DNA of 64,000 nucleotides, taken from positions 23,684,001 to 23,748,000 of the forward strand of contig CM114272.1 of the NCBI GenBank assembly GCA_050084515.1, given 5' to 3'. The position numbers and the translations under genes are program-made. Source of the DNA: Blasia pusilla. Lineage: Eukaryota > Marchantiophyta > Marchantiopsida > Blasiales. Under the pieces are notes generated by a model that saw nothing but the letters and a program-made list of their open reading frames with translations, did no database searches and was not told where the DNA came from. Below are positions 48,001 to 57,852 of this stretch, piece after piece; within the stretch, counting starts at the first letter, position 1; the number at the start of each line of letters is the position of its first letter.

Positions 48001-51000
48001 AAAAGAAGACCAAAAGAAGATGGAGTATGGCCAGGGGCAAATCCCCGACCCACCACAAATTCAAACCAAAACTGTTCCATATCTTTCAGGAATCTACCTA
48101 AGTAAAAACAGTCCCATGACACTGGAGAAACTCTAAGTGGTTAAAACACTCCCTAGGACATGAGAACACATACAAAGTTATGTTTCAAGACCGGATTCTT
48201 GGGAAACTAAATTTTTTTGTTCAGCCCCAGGAGAAAAGGTTCTACATCTGAAGGACCTCCAAAGTTGACCCGACGCATCATCTATGTGAGCCGGCTCAAC
48301 ATTACTCACCCAGTGCAAGCTCTGTTTCACCATGACTAAGGTCGTAAATGGCTGTAATTGGATGCAGCCACCCAGGAGGACAAAACTGATAAGCACACAC
48401 CTACGTTCACAAGATGCAACACAAGAGTAGTCAAGAATCTCATACAAAAGCACCAACCAAAAGGTATGCATAGTTTGATAATTGTTACACAGTTCACGAT
48501 ATAAGTGGGGTAAAACTGACTCAGTCACTGAATTGGAACTGAACAAACCATCCTAAAAAACCATAAAAACATTGGTAAGATTACAGAACAAATTGTCAGC
48601 AGATCTGCTGATCTAACCATAAGGTAAATAGCGTTGTAAGGAGTTTCTTGGTTGATGCTTGGAAGGTCTGCACCAAAACTCCGTACGATCAGCACTCACA
48701 CTATATGAGAGAGCCTCCTTCACTCCTATGATACCTTCTCGATTGCTTCCTCTCTGTGTGCACCCATCCTAGTCTCCAACACTGCCCAACCAAGGTGCCA
48801 AGCCTACAGTCGGAAGGCTACGACAAGGACTACTTAATGAGGAGTCTCTGTTGCTCTGTAGTTTAAAATCGAAATAAATAATCCTTATTTCCGTGACCCC
48901 GGCTAGAAGTTTACCAGAATAAAACTGTGAGAAGTTTTATGAGTTTCTAGTTATTACGGAACTCTTCTACTCAGATCTAGTTTAGCTAGATCTGCTCCTC
49001 ATGTGCTGTCCCATCCTCCTCTTGCTTTGTGGTGTCACCCTCCCATCCAACACCCTGGCATGCAGTTGTCACTTCAAACTCCTGCTTGTTAAGGCAATGT
49101 GTGTCTTGAGATTAGCTCCTACACGCTTAAGATTATCCTGGTCACTTGGTGAAGTAGAAGGAGATGTGCACTGGTGTGGAGGATAATTCAGGATTCTCTC
49201 ACCTCTGTTGCATACTCTTGCATCTTGTTTCCAATCACCCTCTCAAGTCTTGAGTACTCTAATAAGGAGCTGCTGTTGCGAGCAACCACTTCTCAATAGA
49301 AGTTGCAAACAAGCTCCACAAGCAATGCATTTCCTGATTTGCTCTTCCAGGTATTGTATGTAATTGCTCTCTTGTAGATGGTTCAGCGGAAGATCCTATG
49401 GGGCCTAATTTCTTTCTGTACTTTTAAAGCTTTAGAAGTTAGACCCAAGAGAATCACAACTCTGATTTCAACAATCCATTGGGGTTAACCATGACCCAAC
49501 ATTGGCATCAAATTATTGTTCCAGAGACTTTGTTAGTAAGAATTAACCCTACAAATCTTGTAGCCAAATCTGAATTGTATTGGGCCAGAGCTTCACTTTT
49601 GGGCTCCCTCAAAGATATCTAAATTGTGTCTTTGACAGCCCTATAATGAGCATCAACCTTTCCTTATTCATGAATCAGCTTGTCCTTGCTACACTTTAGG
49701 GAAACTACCATGATGATGTAAGAGTTGCCAATGATTGTCTATGAAAACATGTATGTCTATGTGTGATTGCAGACTTCCTCTCCCATTCTCTGCATGTCAT
49801 AGGTGAAATAGTAGTTTGATCAGACTAGCAGGGCCTGAAAGGAAATCCCCACTTCTTTTCCACAAAGACAGAGGCTAAAAAAGGTAAAAGAGTTCACCTC
49901 AGCTTTGTGTGCTGTGTTTTTTGCTGCAACTGCATGCATAGCTGCCAGCTGGTCACGAAGTGCCGGTAAAATTAGATCTGTTGCAGCATCCACTAATGCA
50001 ACGTGACTGCCTCCCATGCACACAACAGCCATGCGTAACTTCACAATTTGCAGAGTCACTGCCTTCTCCGTTGCTGCACCTCACGACAACTTACATCAGC
50101 CTATTTGAGGCTTCCCACGCCTGCTTCAGACAGGTTGTGAGGTTGAGCAGCTAGTTGAATATGTGAACAATTTCAGATGCAATCCACCAGCATACACAGC
50201 CAAACTCAGTTTTCATGTGATGCATACACAGGAAATATGATTCCTGCTTCATGTTAATATTCTCTGATAAGATTACAGAGAAATAGCATCTAATTGAGCA
50301 AAAAACTATACTCCTGACAATCACAACTCCAAGTAGCCAACAACTAAGAATAAATTATTCCCAGAACTCAATCTGTGGGGTTGCCCAACCGGAATGGAGC
50401 ATCCATGTAAGTAACCCTCACGTACATGTACGTGTCTAGATTGTCCATGTATATGGCAACATTACCAACTGCACATGACCTGTAAGGTCTGGTGCAGACC
50501 GTAGCCCACATAAGGCTTCCAACTGCACTCTGATGTGGCAAGATACAGATTCAGTTTTGCTAGTCCTCTTTGGTTAGTTTCTTTCCCATCCAAAATCTCT
50601 TCAACACCTCAGAGATATCTTCTCTGACGGATTCAAATTCCGCCTTCATACCGTTTCAAACTGATTCCTATTCCAAGACAATCCTTGATCTCTCCTAGGT
50701 CTGTCATTTCAAACTCTTAACACAACAAATCCTTTCACCCTGCAAAGGGCGTTCTAATCATTGCTGGAAATGAATGTATTGTCATCTTCCAGAGCAAGTA
50801 TCACATACTGCTGTCCTGATAGGAAGAAATACAAATTCTCGTTCATAGTCTTTGACTTGAACCAAATCTGAATCAAGTAGGAATAAATTCTTTGAAACTG
50901 GAATATAAAGGCTTGATTCAGTCCACATAAAGTCTTGTTCAAGTTGTAGTCTCTATTTGGATACTCAGAATCACTTATTTCTTCAAGCATATCTGAGTAA

Positions 51001-54000
51001 ACTTCATCACCAGGCACACCACTCAAGAAACCTTTTTATGGCCACCATCTGCTCAACCTGTAGGTCAAAAAATGAGCAGACAGAGCAAATATTGCTCTGA
51101 TGGATGTAATTACGACTGTTGGTGAGTAGGTATCCATGTAATTAATACATTACACTTGGGCGAAACACTTTGCAACAAGCCTCGCCTTGTTCCTAACAAT
51201 ACAGCCATCCACTCACACCATTTTTTTCCTTCCTGAAAATCAGCGAAGGAACATCCATGAATCATCCTTTTCAAATGATCTCAACTCACTCTGAACAGTT
51301 TCTGTCCACTTGGAGGCATTGAACCCGGACATGACCACTGCCACCGTCTGAGGATCACCACACGAAGTCACCATTTGAATCTTGATCAAATGAAAAACTT
51401 GTGCACGTGCAAGTGACCATAGAACCAACCTTCTGATTGAAGGTTATGTCTCTCTCAAGGATATCCTTGTATCCCTTCTCATTTCAAAGCTGTCAGCCCA
51501 GACTTTCTTTCCCAGACTTTCTTCCCTTGAGATTGAGAAAGGAAAATTCTCACAGAAGAAAAGGGAGGACAGATTATGTAGATTTTGCAAATCGGGGCTT
51601 GTTGATGATGAACATCACTACCTCTTCGACTGCACCTTTCACGATCACATTAGGCTTGACTTCCCGGATCTCTTTGTTCACTGAGCTCCCAGGGTCCTCG
51701 CGTTCATGACTAGGCAGAATCAGACTCAGATTGCTAAATTCTTGCATAGTTGTGTGAAGACCAGGGACACTCACCTGGCTCTGAGGACCCCTTAGGCCCT
51801 CGCGGGTGCTTGCTCTTTCTCCAAAATTGTTGTTAAGTCTCAATACTAAGTCCCATGGCCCTGTGGGGTCCCCATGGACAATAAATCTATTCATTCTAAG
51901 GAGAAAGCACTTCTGCAGCTTGACGTCGAGATCCCCCCTTTAACCTCATGGACTCTAGCATTGACTGTTACTAAGTTGAATATGTGAGCAACTTTGGATG
52001 CAATCAACTAGCGTACACAGTTGAACTCTCGTGTGATGGCCACACAGGAAAGATCGTTCCTGCATCATGTTAATCTTCTCTGGTAAGATTACAGAGAAAA
52101 AATTTGGTCTACAAGTACCAAACTACCAGCCTACAGCAATCACAACGACTGATTGCTGATCACTAAGAAGACAGGATTCCCCTTACTTGCTCTGTGTGAG
52201 TTCATTAAAGAGCCAGCAATGGAGCACCCTTCCAAGCTTCATTGACCTATCTTCACGTCCATTCAAACAGTCGCAACTCCAGGAGATGACTCTTCAGGAA
52301 TCATAACCGGTATGAATGCTGTCCTAAATTATCTGGACGTTTGCAGGACTGTTTTCTGCACTGGAACTGCTCTATACCAGCCAATACAGAATGTTCAATT
52401 TCACATTGAAATTCCGACACACCTTATGATTCACGTCATGTGTCCATGAAGAGACTTATTACAACAATAGAAATCCAGTGAGATTTCCACTAATGCAGTT
52501 ATAGACTCGGAACTAGTGTCCCTAGATTTCCTTGTGAGTTTTGATTAAATCATCTTTTATGTGGTACCCATATAATTTACAACATCAGTAAACAGTATCA
52601 AATCAGAAGGACAAAACCATTTGAATCCTCAGAGGATATTAACTGCAGAACAAGTACAACTACTCTCTGTACGTACCAGGTACATACTGAACAATTGGAG
52701 CTGTGACTTTGCCTTTAGTCGTCGCCGACTTCTGCAACATTACCTCTACCTCCACAGGCCGTTGTAGCTGCACAAGAACAACTACCCATCTCCTTTGTCA
52801 ATCTGACTGCACAATCTATTCCAAACGCCACATGAGTCCAGGAATGCTGAGAATCTACTGCAACAAATCCAGAATAGCTTGGAAGAAAAAGCCTGAGTTA
52901 AACCAAAACTCACAGGAGCTTACCTGAACCCCAGAAGTCGTCAACATAAATGAAGGAGGCAAACTTAAGTCAGAACAAAGAGAGGTATGGTGAACACTTT
53001 CTCTTCTGAGGTCAACATTTATTCCTTGTACTGTTTCACTGGCTTTCAGCTGATTGAAAGGTTGTACAAGTACCACTCCTTGCTTTTGAGAGTTTGCAGA
53101 GGAGCCCTTGGCCAACAACACCACTCTCGAGCTCTTCAGATCTCCCCTAATGTGATTAATTGCACCCGCTAGTTGCAATTGATAATCTGCCAGGAGTATG
53201 AGCATCAGAAAGAGAAATGAGTATGCAGCGAACAGCACAACCACACTTCGGACTTTGAGAGTATCACAGCCACAGCATACAAGGACACCAAGTGCATGCA
53301 GAAAACTGGAAATCAGATGCTAGTGATTTTTTTTAACACAGACAGTGACAAATCATGTATTCAAGGTTGACCTCATGAATACATTGTTGAAATTTGTTAA
53401 TATCTAGTTTAGTCATGCCCTAAAAGTAGTTAGTGAAATACTAACTTAGTTGGATACTAATTTAGTTAACTAGAGATAACTTAGTGTTCCTCTATCTTTT
53501 TAGGGTAACCTCGAATGAGAGCAATTCTCGAGTTAGGGCTAGCCACCATCTGATATTTAGGGTATGGATCTGTTCCAGAAGATCTAAGGGCCAGAAATGC
53601 TCACCCTCATGTATATATTGTCTCTACTTAGACTCAAAATGTAATTCTACAGTATGCACAGGTTTTGGTGAGGACTCCTAAGGCTCTCAGTGTGTCATGC
53701 AGCACTCGCCCTGCTGCAGAGTGATCTGAGTGAAGGAAGAGGAGATTGAGATTAACTTCTGTGCTTGCTAGAGCCTCACTGGAAGGCAGGTCGTTTTGTC
53801 TAGTATGCTGATGGAGATTATTTGTGCTCAATGATGTGAGCCATGTCTGATCTCTGAGTTGGTGGCATGTGAGGATCTGTGTTGTGAATGCAAGGTGTGA
53901 CTGTGTAGAATCCTTCTTAGTATCTGTTAGATAATAAGAAGAGCCACATCATGGTAGGGCTCTGATTTAGTGTAGAGATAGAAACTGATTTGCTGATTGT

Positions 54001-55264
54001 ACACAAGCTGAAATCATGGATGGTTTAGCTGATGCTAGTTCTGACTTTGTACAAGGAGATACTTCTGCTGGTCAATCCTTTTCACATACATGACCTTTGG
54101 AAGACAATTAAATAACTGATCAGCTGTAGTTAAGCTAGGTGCATGCCCCTGTCAGTGAAACAATCTGAATGACCTTAGCTGTCATAACCAACTGTAATTA
54201 TGATGAGGTTTTGAAGTTTGATATTTCATGCATTCCGATGATGTAAAACCCATCATGTCATGTGCTTTGGTAAGGGAAAAATTTTGTAAACATCCACATT
54301 GAAACCTTACCAAAACCTTGTATCCCAGTATCAACATAACTGCACTCGTTTTCCATGGACCTCGTGATTAGCTGACTCAACCTCTGACTTGGCAAGCATT
54401 CTTGAGTGGGATGACGAAGAGACACGGGTAAAGGCTTGAAGACAAAACTTCCTTGAAAGGAGTACCTGATAAACTTGAGGGTGTCCCAAGTGGAAGAGGT
54501 ATGGAAAATTCCATTTCGCAATGCATCAAACTTAAATTTGACCAGATGCCCACGCCGGAGTCCTCCCCATCTTGACTAAGATCTAAGGGCTCTCTCCTGC
54601 CCTTATTTCCTGGAACATACAAATCATACTTCACATTTGCACTGCCAGTCACCGCTATGCCCGCAATCACCTCAACCGGCTTGGACAAAGCCGTCGACTG
54701 GTTGAACTTTTGCATTTTGACAGCCAAACCTCCAGCTTTCTCTGGGGCTTCACCATCGCCACCGACGAGAATTGCCCCCACAATTCCAAGACCTTTCGGA
54801 ACGAGAATTTGCAGCTCATCTGGTCCACCATGGACAGAGTCAGAACTGTCAGGCATGTCACACACTCACAACACCACTGCATGCATTCTAAACCCAGAAG
54901 CGTTCTCAGAAACAAGCGGACCAAACTTCATTCGCTGGAAACCAAACCACCATCCCATCGACCCACAGCACTCTGACCAACAGCGATGAGTTTTCATTGA
55001 CTCAGGCACCCACGTCCCCATCCCACAGAGTCCCCGCCCACTTTCGCACCATGACCCCAAACCCTCACAACTCTCCGACCTCTCACGGAGCATGAACACA
55101 CCTGCCTCGCTCAAAAAATCCGGATCGCCAGAATCGCCCACAAAATGCACACAGCGGAACACAGACAGCACCGTCCGAGGCAAACTCGCAGCGCCCACTA
55201 ACCACAACACACGATCGCCCTCTCGCAGATTCACGGGGCACAACACCCGCAACTCATGGCCCAT
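44839..55264 (-). CDS. UFSP2: UFM1-specific protease 2 (UFSP2, peptidase family C78), 12 coding exons
   Basis: Cysteine protease that matures the ubiquitin-like modifier UFM1 and removes it from substrates; in characterised systems it acts at the endoplasmic reticulum on ribosomes. Exons on the minus strand: 55264-55102, 54864-54466, 53186-52924, 52767-52677, 50073-49898, 48385-48310, 47457-47341, 46788-46712, 46354-46266, 46000-45889, 45703-45601, 45068-44839. All phases agree and give 631 residues with no internal stop, close to the usual plant length. The N-terminal domain starts HELRVLCP and contains [11 protein letters not shown]. The C78 domain (about 430-631) has [18 protein letters not shown] (Tyr446, catalytic Cys458), [21 protein letters not shown], and [12 protein letters not shown] (Asp582, His584), ending [10 protein letters not shown]. 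Intron 4 (2.6 kb) and intron 2 (1.3 kb) carry transposon remnants. The exon 1/exon 2 junction is uncertain by a few codons; everything else is firm. Confidence 0.93.
45466..45510. repeat. Perfect 20-bp palindrome with 5-base loop in UFSP2 intron 11
   Basis: Arm CAAATTCTAACATGACAAGG (45,466-45,485), loop AAAAG, then its exact reverse complement (45,491-45,510). The match stops cleanly at both ends. Confidence 0.9.
45601..45703 (-). CDS. UFSP2: UFSP2 exon 11
   Basis: Acceptor ATGTGCCAG, donor ATCG|GTCAGT. Encodes [20 protein letters not shown] to RTQGTPVMI. Confidence 0.92.
45889..46000 (-). CDS. UFSP2: UFSP2 exon 10
   Basis: Acceptor GATGTGTAG, donor GGG|GTAATC. Encodes [20 protein letters not shown] and [17 protein letters not shown], highly typical of the family. 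Confidence 0.93.
46266..46354 (-). CDS. UFSP2: UFSP2 exon 9 (catalytic cysteine)
   Basis: Acceptor GAACTGCAG, donor CACAA|GTTAGT. Starts [20 protein letters not shown], so Cys458 is four codons into the exon. Confidence 0.93.
46712..46788 (-). CDS. UFSP2: UFSP2 exon 8
   Basis: Acceptor CATAAGCAG, donor GACAAT|GTATTA. Encodes [20 protein letters not shown] plus RIDDN, including Tyr446, twelve residues before the catalytic Cys as in the characterised mammalian enzyme. Confidence 0.92.
47341..47457 (-). CDS. UFSP2: UFSP2 exon 7
   Basis: Acceptor GTATTGCAG, donor TTCAG|GTATTG. Encodes [20 protein letters not shown], the conserved linker into the protease domain. Confidence 0.92.
48310..48385 (-). 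CDS. UFSP2: UFSP2 exon 6
   Basis: Acceptor GCTTATCAG, donor CTGG|GTGAGT. Encodes [20 protein letters not shown], the conserved PPG-x-x-HP-[IV]-T motif region of plant UFSP2. Confidence 0.9.
48815..48856 (+). repeat. Isolated copy of the 40.1-kb array unit in UFSP2 intron 5
   Basis: Contains GGCTACGACAAGGACTACTT and AATGAGGAGTCTCTG, matching units at 40,175, 40,305, 40,372 and 40,517. Confidence 0.6.
49898..50073 (-). CDS. UFSP2: UFSP2 exon 5
   Basis: Acceptor GAGGTGCAG, donor GCTGAG|GTGAAC. Encodes [38 protein letters not shown], phase 1 in and 0 out. Intron 4 before it (50,074-52,676) is the one loaded with transposon remnants. Confidence 0.86.
50395..51428 (-). mobile_element. Ty1/copia reverse-transcriptase remnant in UFSP2 intron 4
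   Basis: Reading the minus strand gives a broken copia polymerase in the right order: [78 protein letters not shown] (the YVDD active-site box replaced by LEDD), [14 protein letters not shown] and [13 protein letters not shown]. Several frameshifts and stops separate the pieces, so it is dead. It has the same orientation as the host gene. Confidence 0.85.
51514..51795 (+). mobile_element. LINE-type retrotransposon C-terminal remnant (zinc-knuckle region after reverse transcriptase)
   Basis: One frame reads [36 protein letters not shown], then a TGA (51682-51684), and continues in the same frame with [20 protein letters not shown] to a TAG at 51793. The C-x2-C..H..C pattern followed by a short F-[IL]-x-x-C tail is typical of the end of LINE polymerase ORFs. 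It is a fragment with one in-frame stop. It sits against the copia remnant but on the opposite strand. Confidence 0.75.
52677..52767 (-). CDS. UFSP2: UFSP2 exon 4
   Basis: Acceptor GTTCTTGTGCAG, donor CCTG|GTACGT. Encodes [22 protein letters not shown], matching the family's region before the helical part of the N-terminal domain. Intron 3 is only 156 bases. Confidence 0.82.
52924..53186 (-). CDS. UFSP2: UFSP2 exon 3
   Basis: Acceptor CTCCTGGCAG, donor TTCAG|GTAAGC. Encodes the middle of the N-terminal domain ([15 protein letters not shown] to LTTSGVQ), 87 codons plus a split Asp. Confidence 0.88.
53385..54086 (+). mobile_element. Probable solo LTR in UFSP2 intron 2
   Basis: A 702-bp block starts TGTTGAAAT and ends TTTTCACA, flanked on both sides by TACAT (53,380-53,384 and 54,087-54,091), as expected for a 5-bp target-site duplication. 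Inside are an AT-rich 5' part and a TATATATTGTCTCTAC stretch suited to a promoter/poly-A region. No internal retrotransposon coding follows. The strand is inferred only from TATA position. Confidence 0.6.
54466..54864 (-). CDS. UFSP2: UFSP2 exon 2
   Basis: Encodes [20 protein letters not shown] through [12 protein letters not shown], ending at a TCAG|GTACTC donor in phase 1. The 5' edge is chosen at a GTGAG acceptor (exon starts 54864) because it fits the phase of exon 1. GCCTGACAG at 54847 is a better-looking acceptor but needs a phase-2 donor. Confidence 0.82.
55102..55264 (-). CDS. UFSP2: UFSP2 exon 1
   Basis: ATG at 55264-55262, encoding [34 protein letters not shown]. The donor is GAGGCAG|GTGTG, phase 1. 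The start matches the family's N-terminal RVLCP..WLVG pattern. Confidence 0.85.
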
Positions 55265-55329
55265 CCTGCGATCAGATCAGACTGCAGGACGGAGTTTAGC
55301 TTCTACTCACTGATCATAGAGCAAGTAGT

Positions 55330-56440
55330 CGCCATCCATCCACACATGCACGCGAGCATCAACAGGTCAACCCCCACAACCCCAAATTGCCAAACTATAC
55401 TAAACCTCAAGAGAAGGCGGAATGCAAACGACGGGACAGCCACCCTCTACACTCGACTCTGTGAGACCCTACTGATCATGGAGAACGAGAGAGGGTCATA
55501 TCCACAAACGCGTTCCTGGGAAGGATCTATATCCCTACGAACCCAATTTGCCGAAGTGTACCAAATAAGAGAGCCTCAAGAGAAGGTGGAATGCAAACAA
55601 CAACTACGGAGTAGAGAGAGAAGAGAAGAGAGCCTCAAGAGAAGGAGGAATGCAGACAACAAAAACATGGCCACCCGATACACTTAACTACTGTTTATGG
55701 AGCCAAAGCCCAGGGGCATATTCACACACGCCTTCCTACTGAGCCCAGAACGGATCAATTACCACAAACCCAAATTCCTAAAGTGTTCCAAAGAAGAGAG
55801 CCTCAAGAGAAGGTGGAATGCAAACAACATCAACAACATGGCAAGGGATCAATTCCCACGAACTCAAATTGTGAGACTTATCCTCAAGAGAAGTGGAATG
55901 CAAACACCGACAGGAGGATCACATACTGAAGAAGAAGATGCTGATGATCCAGAGCTTGAAGCTTCAACACAACCACCCGCGGCCAATGTCACACGTCATA
56001 TCCCATCCTCCTACAAACCTCCAGGACGGACTCCAGACCATCCCACACATTGAACTCTGGGACCCTACCGATCATGGAGCACGAGCCAAGAAAGACATCC
56101 ACACATGCATTATTGCAGAACCCACGACGGATCAATTCCCAGACACCAAAATTGCGAAAGTGTACTACCAAACCTCAAGAGAAGATGATAATCCAGAGCT
56201 CCAAGATTCGACCCAACCACCCCAAGATCATTTCATTTCACAACTCATCTGCAATCCTGCCACCAACCTCCTGGACGGACTTCCCACCATCCCCTACTCT
56301 CTTCTCTCAACCCCACTACCACTCATGCAGCGGCAAGGCTCGAGCTCGGCCTCGGCAAGGAGTGTTCATCCACACACGCAGACACAGGAGGACCAATCAA
56401 CAACCCAAATTCTTGAAGTGTGTTTTAAGTCGGACGGATG
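55330..56440. repeat. Degenerate tandem array upstream of UFSP2 (about 6 copies)
   Basis: The unit is anchored by CCCAAATTnCCnAAGTGTAC, near 55,380, 55,540, 55,768, 55,862, 56,144 and 56,402, usually followed by CCTCAAGAGAAGGTGGAATG and CAAACAACA (55,407, 55,573, 55,634, 55,800, 55,883, 56,174). Before it stand TCCACACATGC and GGATCAATTCCCAC. Spacing varies from about 80 to 280 bases because of deletions and local duplications. It lies in the region where the UFSP2 promoter should be. Confidence 0.75.
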
Positions 56441-56506
56441 GTGAAGTGCAATGAGAGAGTGGTGAGATATATCAATGCTCGATCGATGGATCGATGGAGG
56501 GCTTAC

Positions 56507-56755
56507 TTGAGGTTTCGACACAATCCCAATCCCCCCCTTCAGCTGCAAGTGTGAAGCATAACTGCTGCCTTGACCCATGGTGTACACACCATTGATGATG
56601 TTAACATATTCTTTGGAAAAGTGGGGGTTCTTGTATGCAATCCCAGCCTTATCATAGTGGAACTCTGGTTGGCATGAGTTTAGAGTCGAAGTTTGTGTTA
56701 TGGTTCGGTGCCGCTTCTCAAACTTTTGAGAATTGGTGTTTGGCTTGCAAGGCAT
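56507..56755 (-). CDS. Possible unidentified coding exon
   Basis: An ATG at 56755-56753 opens 83 codons (MPCKPNTNSQ..CQPEFHYDKAGIAYKNPHFS..IINGVYTMGQGS..GGIGIVSKPQ) ending exactly at a good CTCAA|GTAAGC donor, phase 0. The frame is open upstream to 56836. Composition is mixed and not low-complexity, so it looks coding. I do not recognise the product and found no second exon before UFSP2. It could be an old transposon piece. Confidence 0.35.
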
Positions 56756-57852
56756 CTTCACCCTAAACGCTAACATGTTATCAACATGAGACAAGAGACC
56801 ACACCTAAAATGTAACCATACAACTTTTGGTGTCAAAACTAAATGTTGGAGGCACTCTTCAAGTCATACACATCAAGATCCTCATGAAAAGTTGGCAAAA
56901 TGTCTTCTTCAAAGTTTACACGTGAAGGTAAAGCATGCATTCAACACATATGTAAAAGAAGTTGAGGAAAAGTGCTATGCTATACATGCTATTTGCCATG
57001 CTATACAATCAAAGACACATACAAGTTCATCCAATGCTACATAGTCCAATATACATATATAACAATGAGGAGCTTATAATGCAATAGGTGAAGTTTTAAC
57101 AATACTTTCCATCTAGCCTACTTAATGTGCTTCATTGTTCATAGTTTGCAATAACTTATAACATGTTTACTTCCAATGTTTTGAGAAGTACCACAAATAT
57201 CCCCATCCACTCCTAACTTTCATTTCTTGCATTTGACTTCTTCATTTTCTTTGTGTTTCTTGTCATACTTTTGTTTATCATGTCTTCTTGGTTGTTCTAC
57301 TACTATGTTATATTCATGTATATTTATCAAAGTTGGCATGGATGGCTATATTTTCTCTCTTATCATCAACCCCAAAAAGATAGATGAATCTTCTTTGTTG
57401 ATACAAGGAATTGAGCACAGCAATGAGAGCTATGTCAAAAATTTCCATATACCCTTGTCTAAGAGTCGTTCAACCGTTGATATTTACCTTGTGATAGAGT
57501 TTTCATCGTGAACAACCAAGCCTATGGTGCTCACACTATTGGGAACTCGTGAAGCAAGTCATAATCAAAATCTAGAACCTAGACTAGCTAATTGTGAGCC
57601 TAGGATTAATGGTGGTAGAATTGGTCGTAAGACTACCCCTATGTGAGACACGCATTCGCTTTAAGACTAGCCTTAGGAAAGAAAAGGGCGTAGCTACTTG
57701 CGAGGATAAGACCAAGGCAAGCAAGGGTTGAGATCTTAGAGTCAATCACCAAGTTAAGGGCGAGAAGCAAGGAGTAGTCAAGATGGGCGAGACACCATGA
57801 GACTAGTCATGAAACACTATAGGCGGCAAGATAACTATGAGATGTCACAAGG

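Larger units (their letters stand above)
50152..52098 (+). repeat. Direct repeat pair flanking the copia/LINE remnants
   Basis: Copies at about 50,152-50,284 and 51,972-52,098 share AGTTGAATATGTGA, GATGCAATC, GTACACAG or ATACACAG, CATGTTAAT and AAGATTACAGAGAAA in order, roughly 80 percent alike. They may be remnants of the LTRs of the copia element or an older intronic repeat. Confidence 0.6.

Noticed and set aside
47721-48101. 126-codon plus-strand frame in UFSP2 intron 6
   Set aside because: Unrecognised, antisense and intronic; kept only as possible old repeat.
49560-49720. Possible tail of the copia polymerase on the minus strand ([10 protein letters not shown]-like)
   Set aside because: UFSP2 exon 5 lies between it and the copia remnant, so it cannot belong to that element, and the similarity is too weak alone.
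54667-54989. Plus- and minus-strand frames overlapping UFSP2 exon 2
   Set aside because: Shadows of the real exon; only the frame with [11 protein letters not shown] matches UFSP2.
55256-56454. Chain of plus-strand frames of 118-183 codons upstream of UFSP2
   Set aside because: They follow the tandem array; the repeated peptides reflect repeat units, with no family resemblance.
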